Positions 1 to 7,898 of a DNA stretch of 35,519 nt are shown piece after piece. Origin of the DNA: Chlamydiota bacterium (GTDB lineage Bacteria > Chlamydiota > Chlamydiia > Chlamydiales > Parachlamydiaceae); contig JABDDS010000012.1 of assembly GCA_013287465.1 (NCBI GenBank), forward strand, positions 1 through 35,519. Direction: 5' to 3'. Position numbers and translations under genes: made by a program. Below the pieces are notes generated by a model that was not told the DNA's origin, made no database searches, and worked only from the letters and a program-made list of their open reading frames with translations. The first letter of the stretch is position 1, and every line of letters begins with the position of its first letter.

Positions 1-2
1 CC

Positions 3-341
3 TGTGAAAGCTCTAAGATCGAACGTCCTTATTCCTCTTTACCATCGACACTCGGAAAAATGATTGCACGGGTAGAAAGTCTTCATCTGGAACTTTCAAA
101 AAAGGGCAACGGCCAAGATGTAGTTCAACGGAAAGATGAACTCGCCGCGTTTGGAATAGAATTACAAGCAATGAACAAATCGATTTTTGACAAATATCTA
201 GCATTCATAAAAACACAAGAAGAGGAACCGACACTGTCTGCAGTTATACAACAAGGGATAGATCAAAAAAGGATAGATGAAGAATCTTTTAACAAGCATT
301 TAGCATTGGTAAAAAAATTTCAAATCCTCAGTAAATGTTAA
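3..341 (+). CDS. C-terminal part of an unknown protein (cut by window edge)
   Basis: The reading frame is open from the left edge of the window to a TAA at 339-341, so only about 112 C-terminal residues are visible. An internal ATG at 60 could be mistaken for a start, but codons upstream of it are also open and of similar composition. The visible part is hydrophilic, rich in Lys, Glu and Gln and probably helical. It has no membrane segment and no motif that I recognise. It ends before an intergenic palindrome and converges on the minus-strand gene ending at 516. No function can be given. Confidence 0.6.
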   Translation, partial: CESSKIERPYSSLPSTLGKMIARVESLHLELSKKGNGQDVVQRKDELAAFGIELQAMNKSIFDKYLAFIKTQEEEPTLSAVIQQGIDQKRIDEESFNKHLALVKKFQILSKC

Positions 342-400
342 AAAAATTGGGCTTTGTTCACTTGTACAAGGAAACTACAGGCCATTTAGTTATTTATACT

Positions 401-486
401 GGGGGGGGCGGTGAATTTACCCCTCTGTGTTCTCTGTGCCTCCGTGTTTCAAAAGATAGAAACACAGAGGCACAGAGAACACAGGG
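401..486. repeat. Intergenic palindrome 1 (8-9 base cacag units) after a G8 tract
   Basis: The left arm is about 421-450, the right arm about 459-488, and the loop is 8 bases (451-458). The arms match except for a substitution and a small shift near the outer end. The right arm shows cacag starting at 463, 471 and 480, a period of 8-9. A run of eight G lies just upstream at 401-408. It sits between two convergent genes, so it could terminate transcription in both directions, but it lacks a flanking T-tract. It resembles the other intergenic palindromes of this window in design, not in exact sequence. Confidence 0.8.
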
Positions 487-515
487 AGATGGCCGAAAAT
501 GTGAGCAAGGTCGAT

Positions 516-1772
516 TTATGGTTTCGGAAATTTTTTCTTAAATTCCGCCAGACGATTAGCTAAAAATCTTTGGTCTTGCTCGTCGTAGCCTTTAAGAAAA
601 ATGTTATCTTTATGAAGCTTATCGTTCACAAAATCATAACCAAATACTGGTTGAGTGTTTCTTTCTAATTCGATACTTATATCCTTTTTATATACAAGCT
701 TATATGTAGTGTTTTTATAAGTATACTCCGCTTCAAACAGACCGGCCTCATTCATAAATTCTTTAAATCTTTCCCAGATTTGAATTTGTTTTGAATGAGC
801 TTGCTCGGGTCCGACAAAAATCGATGGCGCAGGTTTTTTTTGGGGAACCAGAGCCTGGGTACTTTGAGGAACCGAATTTGTAACCAAAATCCCAACACCT
901 GCTGCTGCTGACAAAGCTTGAGGATTTGGAGCTGAAATCAAGGAACCTTGAGGTTTAAAAGCTGCAGCTTCCTTTTGTTGTGGACTTCCAGACAGTACCG
1001 AATCTCCTGCTGCAGCCGCTAAACGCATATGCTTTGGGATATACTTAACAAATTTAGGTTCAAATTCTGGGGTGTATTTAGCAAATCTAGGTTTCGATCT
1101 TGAAGCGGCTGCATGTCCTCCATTGTCAGGAGTTGCATCAGCTCTTTCTTGATTATTTTCTGGATAAAGCTTATTAAATGCAGTTTCTTTATGTCCTTTC
1201 AACAATTCTTTTAAAGATTTGTATCGATCTGTTTGATATGGACTTGTCATCAGGTCGCCGTTTTTCGTAAAATGCTGCAATGTTTTCTCATTAAATAATG
1301 TTATGATGTCCCGGTCCTCAAGATCGATGATTGCCGACCAAAGGAGTTTACGATTGTTTTCTTGATTTCCATTACCGTTATTGCACTCCCAAAGTGCTTG
1401 ATATCCTCCTATTGTTCTGCCCATTTTAAAGACTGTTCCTGGTATTTCCTGGTTGATTTTAAAGAAATGTTTATACATTTGACGCAATTTAAACATTGGG
1501 CGAACATTAATCAAACCCTTTGGATTTGGCTCAAAAACTATAGAACAAAATTTTCGAACTTTAGAACAAAATTCTGGAATTTTAGAATCAATAAAGTCGG
1601 CGCCACCAAAAAATTTAGTAAAGTTGGCGTCACCAAAAAATCCAGTGACTAATTCACACGGAAAATTGATATCTGAGTCTTTATAATGAACTGTAAAATG
1701 AACACGACCAATCTGATCATATCTTTCGAAGACCTGAAATTCATCTGAGTCTATTCTTGTGGATGCAAGCAT
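516..1772 (-). CDS. Unknown 418-residue protein with low-complexity linker
   Basis: I do not recognise this family. The protein has an N-terminal segment (about 1-200) rich in aromatic and charged residues. A low-complexity Ala/Pro/Ser/Gln linker (about 210-330) and a C-terminal segment of about 85 residues follow. There is no signal peptide or membrane helix. The start at 1772 has a fair Shine-Dalgarno (AGAGGA, about 8 bases upstream), and a TATAAT-like box lies on the minus strand at 1854-1859. Short in-frame tandem duplications are visible: a 9-residue FFG-A-F unit (27-base period near 1593-1650), a 7-residue unit ending in FCS (near 1540-1585), and a repeated F-KY-P motif in the linker. 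The modular, linker-rich build would suit a secreted effector, but that is inference only. Confidence 0.75.
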   Translation of the reverse strand: MLASTRIDSDEFQVFERYDQIGRVHFTVHYKDSDINFPCELVTGFFGDANFTKFFGGADFIDSKIPEFCSKVRKFCSIVFEPNPKGLINVRPMFKLRQMYKHFFKINQEIPGTVFKMGRTIGGYQALWECNNGNGNQENNRKLLWSAIIDLEDRDIITLFNEKTLQHFTKNGDLMTSPYQTDRYKSLKELLKGHKETAFNKLYPENNQERADATPDNGGHAAASRSKPRFAKYTPEFEPKFVKYIPKHMRLAAAAGDSVLSGSPQQKEAAAFKPQGSLISAPNPQALSAAAGVGILVTNSVPQSTQALVPQKKPAPSIFVGPEQAHSKQIQIWERFKEFMNEAGLFEAEYTYKNTTYKLVYKKDISIELERNTQPVFGYDFVNDKLHKDNIFLKGYDEQDQRFLANRLAEFKKKFPKP

Positions 1773-1899
1773 AAAAATTCCTCTTTTTTTAGTTATTAAT
1801 TAATACTAAAATAAAATTGACTTCTATTTACTTTAGTAAGTTGAATTTGTTAGATTATAAACTATCAGAAGTTACGCATTATGCACAAGTTGAAATTTT

Positions 1900-2469
1900 T
1901 TAATTCACAGAAAGGTCCTCAGGGATCATGGAGAGTTGGGCGTACTTGCCCCCCATTTCACGTAGGACTGTAGACCACAATTTATCGGGGGTCACATAAA
2001 AGACAAATCGCTTCGACCCAGGGTGGATAAACCAATTGCCATCGAGAAATTCCCTTTCAAGCTGGCCTGCTTCCCAGCCTGTATAGCCGAAACAGAGATC
2101 GATTGGAGGGCCATTTTCATCGCTGATAGCCTCTTGGAGGAACTGCAAATCGCCCCCAAGATAGACCCCCTCACATACTTGAAGAGTCTGCTGAGGGATT
2201 CTATCTGAAGTGTGAAGAAGCATCATTTGATTTGTTTGTAAAGGGCCTCCAGAGCGAATTCCCACATTTTTGTTGGATAAATTATGAATGTTGATAATTT
2301 CTTCAGGTAGCTCCATATCGAGATTTTTATTTACCATCAAACCAAACGATCCATTAGCAGTATGTTCACAGACGAGGATGATAGAACGGGAAAATATACC
2401 CATATCAACATCAGGAGAGGCGATTAAAAACGTTCCTTTTTGAATGTGAGAATAGGGCATATGTTCCAT
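1900..2469 (-). CDS. YqgE/AlgH family protein (UPF0301)
   Basis: This 189-residue protein matches the UPF0301 (YqgE/AlgH) family in length and pattern. It has an N-terminal GTFLIASP motif, then SIILVCEH, then a GLMVNK stretch, and later the family's [12 protein letters not shown] segment. The biochemical role of the family is not settled; in Pseudomonas AlgH has been linked to alginate regulation. The start at 2469 is supported by TAGGAG just upstream, which overlaps the end of mlaD (stop at 2479), so the two genes are probably co-transcribed and coupled. It is the last gene of the Mla-type operon, with an AT-rich 127-base gap before the next gene. The family assignment is secure, the function is not. 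Confidence 0.93.
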   Translation of the reverse strand: MEHMPYSHIQKGTFLIASPDVDMGIFSRSIILVCEHTANGSFGLMVNKNLDMELPEEIINIHNLSNKNVGIRSGGPLQTNQMMLLHTSDRIPQQTLQVCEGVYLGGDLQFLQEAISDENGPPIDLCFGYTGWEAGQLEREFLDGNWFIHPGSKRFVFYVTPDKLWSTVLREMGGKYAQLSMIPEDLSVN

Positions 2470-2478
2470 ATTAAACTC

Positions 2479-3681
2479 CTAAGGGGTTGGGCAATAATAA
2501 TTTTGTTCACACGGCTGACAATAGGGAGCTGGGCCGAGTTCTGTTTCGTGAACACTCGTTTCAACTATTTGCGTGTTGTAGAGGCGCACTTCCTCTTCTA
2601 GCATGCTGACACGGCGCATGAGTTCAGAGAAGACTTTTACATATTCTCCATTATGAAGCAGATCAGTGCAGTAGGGATCAGCGCTTAATTGATTTAATAC
2701 CAGATAAACGCGAGAGATGGAAGTAGAAATTTGATCGACCTCATCATTGAAGTAATTATGAAATTCTTGTGGGGTACGCAATTGCTGTAGCAAATTGAGG
2801 CGACGTGCCCTTAAACGCTGCCATCCTTTGTCTGAGTGGAACAGCAGCCCATAATGATTGACATCGTCTACAGTCGTTTCTAATTTACTCATGATCGAAT
2901 TCGTCCGTAGATAAATCTCATCACTCATTAACAGTCTTCCTAAAGTCCCCTCTCCTTTTGAGATTTTGGTAACGATCCCTTGAATCCCATGAATTGTCGC
3001 ATCTATATTTTCCCATGAAGCATTTACCTTTTGGCTTATAGAATGAATGTTGGCCAATGTATCAGAAAGCTCTTTTGGTTTATTTAGAGATGCGGTAATC
3101 GACTCGACATTTTCAATTGAATGGGTAATTTTTTCTACTAGTTTGGAATCGTGCACCTCATTGATCACCCCTGTTATGCCATCTAAAACTTTCTGGAATT
3201 TGGCAGAAATCATGCCGATTCCTTTCAATGTATCTTCTACGGAAGCTGTTTCTTGAGCAAACATGACCTCATTATCAACACGAACTAGTTTTTCCCCTGG
3301 TCTTGGGGCAAAAGGAGAAATTTCGACATATTTCTCACCCAACAACCCCGATGTGCGTGCGCTGATTTTATCGCTGTTGTACACATCGACGCTAGAATCG
3401 ACACGCAATGTTAAATCATAGAGGAACACGCGTCCATTTGCATCTGTGGGCCCAGCTCTTCCCATTTCAATTTCTTTAATTCCCACCACTTCCCCTACTG
3501 GTCTTCCTGCATAAGTCACTCGAGTGCCAATCGTGAGTTTGTCGATATCTGTGAAATGGACATTTAAGACTTTGCGATTGTCACCGGTGCTTGGGTTTAA
3601 GAACATAAAGCTTAGGACCACAATAGCGGCAGCTGCCGACACAAAGATTCCGATCATAAGATTTTTAAATTGATCAGCCAT
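2479..3681 (-). CDS. mlaD: MlaD-like MCE domain protein (lipid transport)
   Basis: MCE proteins of this type bind lipids on the periplasmic side of an inner membrane ABC transporter and pass phospholipid between the membranes. The 400-residue protein has one N-terminal membrane anchor (about 8-30). An MCE domain follows (about 38-125), with the typical GTRVTYAGRPVGEV segment and the SGLLGEKYVEISP loop. A long helical region extends to about 370, and the tail is Cys- and Pro-rich (CQPCEQNYYCPTP). It is longer than E. coli MlaD (about 180 residues), as in many Chlamydiae and in chloroplast TGD2-like relatives. Its start lies 1 base beyond the stop of mlaF, which shows tight operon packing with mlaE and mlaF. 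The four C-terminal cysteines could form disulfides or bind an outer membrane partner; that is a guess. Confidence 0.92.
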   Translation of the reverse strand: MADQFKNLMIGIFVSAAAAIVVLSFMFLNPSTGDNRKVLNVHFTDIDKLTIGTRVTYAGRPVGEVVGIKEIEMGRAGPTDANGRVFLYDLTLRVDSSVDVYNSDKISARTSGLLGEKYVEISPFAPRPGEKLVRVDNEVMFAQETASVEDTLKGIGMISAKFQKVLDGITGVINEVHDSKLVEKITHSIENVESITASLNKPKELSDTLANIHSISQKVNASWENIDATIHGIQGIVTKISKGEGTLGRLLMSDEIYLRTNSIMSKLETTVDDVNHYGLLFHSDKGWQRLRARRLNLLQQLRTPQEFHNYFNDEVDQISTSISRVYLVLNQLSADPYCTDLLHNGEYVKVFSELMRRVSMLEEEVRLYNTQIVETSVHETELGPAPYCQPCEQNYYCPTP

Positions 3682-3682
3682 T

Positions 3683-4501
3683 TTATCGAGCTCCTAACGA
3701 TTTATGAGTAAGAATTGCATTTTCGAAAAACGCTTGAAGACGAGGGTCTTCAATTTGAAAGAACTCATCTTTAGGGGCTATCTGCACTATTTTACCCTTA
3801 TCATGAAAAGCGATTCTATCTCCTACTTCCATAGCAGAACGAATATCATGAGTGACAACGATACTTGTTGTTTTTAATTCTTTCTTTGTTTTGTTGATTA
3901 ACCCATTGATCTGCATTGCTGTGATTGGGTCTAATCCGGTTGTCGGTTCATCGTATAAAAGGATTTTGGGAAGATAAATCGCAACGCGCGCCAACGCCAC
4001 CCTTTTACGCATTCCTCCTGAGAGGTCTGAAGGCATTTTTCTTTCTACATTCTTCAAATCGACCATATTCAGAGCTTCGACGACGCGTCTCTGAATCTCT
4101 TTTTCCGATAATTCACGATGGTGCTGCCTAAGATAGAAGGCAACATTCTCGCCGACATCCATTGAATCAAAGAGAGCGGCCCCCTGAAACAACATCCCCA
4201 TGCTACGCGTTGCATTAAAACGCTGATACATGCTTAGGTCTGAGATCCGTTTTCCATCGACCTCGATAAACCCTTTATCAGGCGTTTCTATACCGATAAT
4301 CTGGCGTAAAAGAACACTTTTACCTACTCCTGAGCGCCCAAGAATGACGAGGGTTTCCCCTTCGAAGATATCGAGGTCCAACCCCATTAAAACTTGTACT
4401 TTGCCGTTGTCATAGGCTTTCCAGAGATCGCGAACGATAATTAACCTAGAAACTGCTGTTTCTAGGTTTAATGATTTTTTGGGTTTTTCTTGATCTGTCA
4501 T
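3683..4501 (-). CDS. mlaF: MlaF-like ABC transporter ATPase
   Basis: This is the ATP-hydrolysing subunit that powers the Mla/MCE lipid transporter, acting in the cytoplasm bound to the MlaE permease. With the start at 4501 the protein has 272 residues. Walker A is at about 55-62 (GRSGVGKS), the ABC signature LSGGM at 160-164, Walker B LLYDEP at 181-186 and the H-loop His at 218. The frame can be read from a GTG at 4513, but ATG at 4501 overlaps the mlaE stop as ATGA and has AGGTGG about 8 bases upstream, so I prefer it. All catalytic residues are present. It sits between the permease gene and mlaD, as expected for an intact transporter operon. Confidence 0.95.
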   Translation of the reverse strand: MTDQEKPKKSLNLETAVSRLIIVRDLWKAYDNGKVQVLMGLDLDIFEGETLVILGRSGVGKSVLLRQIIGIETPDKGFIEVDGKRISDLSMYQRFNATRSMGMLFQGAALFDSMDVGENVAFYLRQHHRELSEKEIQRRVVEALNMVDLKNVERKMPSDLSGGMRKRVALARVAIYLPKILLYDEPTTGLDPITAMQINGLINKTKKELKTTSIVVTHDIRSAMEVGDRIAFHDKGKIVQIAPKDEFFQIEDPRLQAFFENAILTHKSLGAR

Positions 4502-5295
4502 GCCCAAAACCACCTGCTAATAAATTCATTAATGTAGTCATACGAGCTGTTAAGAGCAAGGGTTAATAGGAAGTTAATAATCAAAATAACGGAATAACAA
4601 ATGACGACACTATTTGTTGTCGCTCGACCGACCCCAGCAGCACCACCTTTGGTCGTCATTCCTCGGAAGCACGAAATCGTCACAATGATAATGCCAAAGA
4701 CTAACCCCTTAACGACGCCGCTGATACAATCAAAAACGGTGATATGTATCGGCAAAGGATCGAGGAACGCATTTGAAGCCATCCCGTAGTAATCGACAGC
4801 GATCATGTATCCACCAATAATTCCCATGATGGAACTAAAAATTGTAAGAATAGGAAGCATGGCGGTGCCCGCAATAAAACGAGGGGCAATTAAATAACGA
4901 AGTGGATCGACTGCCATGGAGCGCAAGGCATCTATTTGTTCCGTCACCCTCATTGTTCCTAACTCCGCGCACATTGAAGCCCCCACCCTTCCAGTAACCA
5001 TAAATGCCGTGAGAACGGGACCAAGCTCCACTATCATCGCTTTAGACACCATCAAGCCTGTGGCGCTGGCGAGGCCTTTATCGGAGAGCTGAAAAAACGA
5101 TTGCGCTGCAAGGACCATTCCGGTAGAAAATCCTGTGATAGCAACAACGGGAAGCGACATGACCCCCACTTCATACATTTGATCTCGGACCAAAGAAAAT
5201 TGAGGAGGACGTCTAATAGTGATCCAAATGACCTTTAGAATCATTTGAATATAAGCACCAAGAGATTCAAATGCCCTTGCTAATTTTGAGTTCAT
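4498..5295 (-). CDS. mlaE: MlaE-like ABC permease
   Basis: This is the integral inner membrane permease of the Mla lipid transporter. The 265-residue protein has the length and five-to-six-helix pattern of MlaE/YrbE. It includes the conserved GFSTGMVLAAQ stretch, VGASMCAELGTMRVTEQIDAL in the middle, and the DPLRYLIAPR segment that follows the coupling helix. It is the first gene of the mlaE-mlaF-mlaD-yqgE unit and overlaps mlaF by an ATGA. Upstream of it lies a large intergenic palindrome (5364-5478), which separates the unit from slc1. No MlaC or MlaB gene is adjacent; partners may lie elsewhere or be absent, as in many Chlamydiae. Confidence 0.94.
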   Translation of the reverse strand: MNSKLARAFESLGAYIQMILKVIWITIRRPPQFSLVRDQMYEVGVMSLPVVAITGFSTGMVLAAQSFFQLSDKGLASATGLMVSKAMIVELGPVLTAFMVTGRVGASMCAELGTMRVTEQIDALRSMAVDPLRYLIAPRFIAGTAMLPILTIFSSIMGIIGGYMIAVDYYGMASNAFLDPLPIHITVFDCISGVVKGLVFGIIIVTISCFRGMTTKGGAAGVGRATTNSVVICYSVILIINFLLTLALNSSYDYINEFISRWFWA

Positions 5296-5363
5296 ATTTC
5301 CTTTTGAGCCTTTTCCGGATTCTAAGAAACATGCGATTTTAATTCAATAGACTTCCTTAGACT

Positions 5364-5478
5364 AAAAGGACAAAGGACCTTAAGGACGCCAACGACCTTA
5401 AGGACACCAACGACATTCTGTTTACATGTCCTTGGTGTCCTTAAGGTCGTTGGCGTCCTTAAGGTCCTTTGTCCTTTT
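5364..5478. repeat. Intergenic palindrome 2 (9-base aaggac units)
   Basis: The arms are 53 bases each (5364-5416 and 5426-5478) with one mismatch and a 9-base loop. Within the left arm, aaggac or aacgac begins at 5373, 5382, 5391, 5400 and 5409, a strict 9-base period. It lies between slc1 and mlaE, both on the minus strand. It could therefore act as a terminator or attenuator between two transcription units, or as an mRNA-stabilising hairpin, but no T-tract is present at the foot. Confidence 0.92.
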
Positions 5479-5506
5479 AACTCAGCTTGTATAAAGCATC
5501 AAGATT

Positions 5507-6022
5507 TTAGATCTTGATGAACCCTTGGCCTGGGCCTGGCTTGTTGCCTTGCATTGGCTGTGGCGCAGACTGAGCTGGCTTACCGGCAGTAGAACCTTCG
5601 TCGCGTCCTTCGGAGATTTCTGCACAGATTTTGCGCCATTTTTCTACGGTTTCGACATATAGAGGAGCAAATGCACGGAGAGCTGAGGAGACCGCATGTT
5701 CCATATCAAGGGTGCAGTGGATAAGAATCAACCCTTCTTTAACGGCAACTCCAACGCCACCTCCGGCCATTTGTCCGCCTAGCATTGACCCCTCTAGCAG
5801 GCGTTCGTATAAACGCAATCTAGTTTTATCGTCACGTGGAAGTCCGTCTAATAGAGGAGAATATAAATAAAGACGTTTAGAATTTGGTTCATAGGTCAAA
5901 TGGAGAGAAAACTCGTCATCAATTCCTAAAATACAGGTGTTATTTTCATCAAAAACTAATCCTTCAAGATTTAGCTCTTTGCCAAACTCCTTAAGATTTT
6001 CTTTAGCATTTTCAAAAGACAT
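5507..6022 (-). CDS. slc1: Type III secretion chaperone, Slc1-like (CesT/SycE fold)
   Basis: Class I type III secretion chaperones bind N-terminal parts of effectors in the cytoplasm and guide them to the injectisome; chlamydial Slc1 serves early effectors such as Tarp. The 171-residue product has the chaperone fold, with the segment NNTCILGIDDEFSLHLTYEP, the run LLEGSMLGGQMAGGGVGVA and the ending VEKWRKIC. From memory these are close to C. trachomatis CT043. The C-terminal tail is Pro/Gly/Gln-rich. The frame opens at 6049, but ATG 6022 is preceded directly by AGGAGG and is the better start. The gene stands alone, with 173 bases upstream of it and a palindrome downstream. It is strong evidence that the organism has a type III secretion system. 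Confidence 0.93.
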   Translation of the reverse strand: MSFENAKENLKEFGKELNLEGLVFDENNTCILGIDDEFSLHLTYEPNSKRLYLYSPLLDGLPRDDKTRLRLYERLLEGSMLGGQMAGGGVGVAVKEGLILIHCTLDMEHAVSSALRAFAPLYVETVEKWRKICAEISEGRDEGSTAGKPAQSAPQPMQGNKPGPGQGFIKI

Positions 6023-6195
6023 ATACCCTCCTGGGGGTTGTAGAGACACTATACCATTTACATAGCGTCGTTGGTTAAATCATTTTCATTGTGCATTCGA
6101 TCACACACCGGTTTTCCCCAATTATAAATATATTTGGATATATACACAAGAGTCTTTTTCCTTATCCGAGCCCGTGACCGAGACCGAAATAAACT

Positions 6196-6927
6196 TTAGA
6201 CACATTCAGCAGGTTGCTGAATTCGGCTTTCCCATCCCTTGATATATTCTAGTAATTGGTCTTTATTCGGTTTTGTTTTTAGGAAATCTAAAGTTGCTGC
6301 CTGGCTACTCAAATGAGCAATTTTTGCCAGTAAATGCAGATGGCGCCTATCGTTGCTAGCGAACAAAAAGAACAGAGTGTCAACAGGTTTGCCGTCAAAG
6401 GCACCATAATCAGCCGGTTTAGCTGGGAATACAACAGCGACAGCATCTACGTTAGCATGTAGAAAAAAGTCTCTCGTATGAGGAATCGCAATGCCGTTAT
6501 TCAATGCGGTTGGTTGTAGTGCTTCCCGCTCAAGAAGAAGTTTACTCACAATTTCTGCATCAATATTGAGGTTAAGAGCTATTTGTTTTGTTGCTGCGCA
6601 GATCAACTCCTCTTTTGTCTCTCCTGGGACATTATAAAAAAGCCCCCCTTTGTGAATGGCGCGATAAAGACTAAACTGCTTACTTCCGCCTATAGGTGAT
6701 TTAGAGGCAATAGACTCTTCGTCGAGGAGATCTTCATTAAATGATAGAGATGTGTTGTTGTGTTTACCTGTTTTGTGCGCCATCACCCAATCCTCGATTT
6801 CGACTTGATTAAAGCGGTACTGTTGATTAATCCGGTAGGTAGGGATTTTCCCATCGGCAAGCCAACGTCTGACGGTGCTTTCCGATACATTTAACAATTC
6901 AGCTACATCTTTAATTTTCAGATCCAT
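6196..6927 (-). CDS. ptsN2: PTS EIIA (PtsN-like) with N-terminal helix-turn-helix
   Basis: Residues 1-52 form an excisionase/MerR-type helix-turn-helix (KIKDVAELLNVSESTVRRWL followed by a Y-R-F-N-E-I-W wing). Residues 85-240 form a PTS EIIA domain of the fructose/nitrogen class. The phosphoryl-accepting His is His150 in GIAIPHTRD. The fusion suggests a DNA-binding or phosphorylation-controlled regulator rather than a sugar transporter part, since no EIIB or EIIC gene is nearby. This matches CT290 (ptsN_2) of C. trachomatis in order and build. It lies 26 bases downstream of ptsN with a weak ribosome site between. Which genes it regulates is unknown. Confidence 0.92.
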   Translation of the reverse strand: MDLKIKDVAELLNVSESTVRRWLADGKIPTYRINQQYRFNQVEIEDWVMAHKTGKHNNTSLSFNEDLLDEESIASKSPIGGSKQFSLYRAIHKGGLFYNVPGETKEELICAATKQIALNLNIDAEIVSKLLLEREALQPTALNNGIAIPHTRDFFLHANVDAVAVVFPAKPADYGAFDGKPVDTLFFLFASNDRRHLHLLAKIAHLSSQAATLDFLKTKPNKDQLLEYIKGWESRIQQPAECV

Positions 6928-6953
6928 AATAACCTCTAATTAAAAGATCTATA

Positions 6954-7409
6954 TTAATTTCGAAAGAGGTCCACTATCTCTTGCTTTGATTTCGTGGATA
7001 GTATTTTCTTTCGTATCCCTTCATCTTTTATAGCACTTGTGAGGCCCGAGAGAAGTCGCAAATATTCTGTCTGTTTACCATCAGGCCCACCGACCATAAA
7101 GACAATGCGAACTGGAGCTCTATCGATAGCTTGCCAGTCTACTCCCTTTGACAAAATTCCTATTGCGATAAAAAAGCCTTCACAATCAGAAAGTTTTGCA
7201 TGAGGGATTGCTGTTCCCATTCCCACTCCTGTAGAAACTATTTTTTCTCTTTCGATGATTGCATTATAGAAAGTCGATTTATCATGCAACCGACCTTCCT
7301 TGTAAATCACATCGACAAGGGTTCCAATAACCTCATCACGAGAGGAAGCATCCAAAAAAATGACCAATTGAGGATCTAGGTAATCAAATACATCGCTTAC
7401 ATCACTCAT
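6954..7409 (-). CDS. ptsN: PTS EIIA-Ntr-like regulator
   Basis: This 151-residue single-domain EIIA protein has the active-site His at residue 70 within GVGMGTAIPHAKL and the family's downstream segment VDWQAIDRAPVRIVFMV. In other bacteria EIIA-Ntr is phosphorylated by EI-Ntr/NPr and controls transporters and kinases in the cytoplasm. Here it lies 6 bases after dut and before the helix-turn-helix EIIA gene, the same order as CT292-CT291-CT290. The two EIIA genes may act in one signalling path, as inferred from their conserved pairing. Confidence 0.93.
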   Translation of the reverse strand: MSDVSDVFDYLDPQLVIFLDASSRDEVIGTLVDVIYKEGRLHDKSTFYNAIIEREKIVSTGVGMGTAIPHAKLSDCEGFFIAIGILSKGVDWQAIDRAPVRIVFMVGGPDGKQTEYLRLLSGLTSAIKDEGIRKKILSTKSKQEIVDLFRN

Positions 7410-7415
7410 AAATGC

Positions 7416-7880
7416 CTAATTTGTCCCCGTATGTCCAAATCCCCCGTCTGCTCGTTTTGTTTGTGTAAGTTCCTGAACGTAAACAAAATTAGCCTGCACA
7501 ACAGGTGTTAACACAAGTTGAGCGATGCGCATTCCTGGGGTCACGATAAAAGTTTCTTTTCCGTGATTAATTAATATAATTTTTACTTCTCCGCGGTAGT
7601 CTGCATCAATTGTTCCTGGTGTATTCAAGACCCCTATTTGATTTTTAGCCGCCAGTCCACTTCGTGGGCGCACCTGGATTTCATACCCCAAGGGAATTGC
7701 AAATTGGAGTCCAGTAGGGATTAGGCGCGACTCCCCCGGTGGAATATGTATAGGTTCCCGAATAAAAGCCTTTACATCGGCTCCTGAAGCTCCTTTTGAG
7801 GCATATACAGGTAATTCAACACCTTCTTGTACAATCGTTTCTAGATCTACTAGCTCGTGAGATTCGTCTTCCATTGTCAT
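7416..7880 (-). CDS. dut: Deoxyuridine 5'-triphosphate nucleotidohydrolase (dUTPase)
   Basis: The enzyme hydrolyses dUTP to dUMP and pyrophosphate, keeping uracil out of DNA and supplying dTMP synthesis. All five trimeric dUTPase motifs are visible in 154 residues: [13 protein letters not shown], the [11 protein letters not shown] stretch with its catalytic Asp, GMRIAQLV, and the C-terminal [10 protein letters not shown]-loop-like arm. Two nearby ATG codons (7880 and 7874) could serve as the start. It lies between accD (18 bases upstream) and ptsN (6 bases downstream), as in Chlamydia. Confidence 0.97.
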   Translation of the reverse strand: MTMEDESHELVDLETIVQEGVELPVYASKGASGADVKAFIREPIHIPPGESRLIPTGLQFAIPLGYEIQVRPRSGLAAKNQIGVLNTPGTIDADYRGEVKIILINHGKETFIVTPGMRIAQLVLTPVVQANFVYVQELTQTKRADGGFGHTGTN

Positions 7881-7898
7881 TTTTTCTTCGTTTGATTT

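Noticed and set aside
335-541. Plus-strand open frame of 68 codons
   Set aside because: It runs through the G8 tract and palindrome 1 and overlaps the stop of the gene at 516. It has no ribosome site and only low-complexity composition.
6160-6188. GC-rich string (cgagcccgtgaccgagaccg) downstream of slc1 start and beyond ptsN2 stop
   Set aside because: It resembles a half of a periodic repeat, but no matching second arm is present in the gap, so I did not call it an element.
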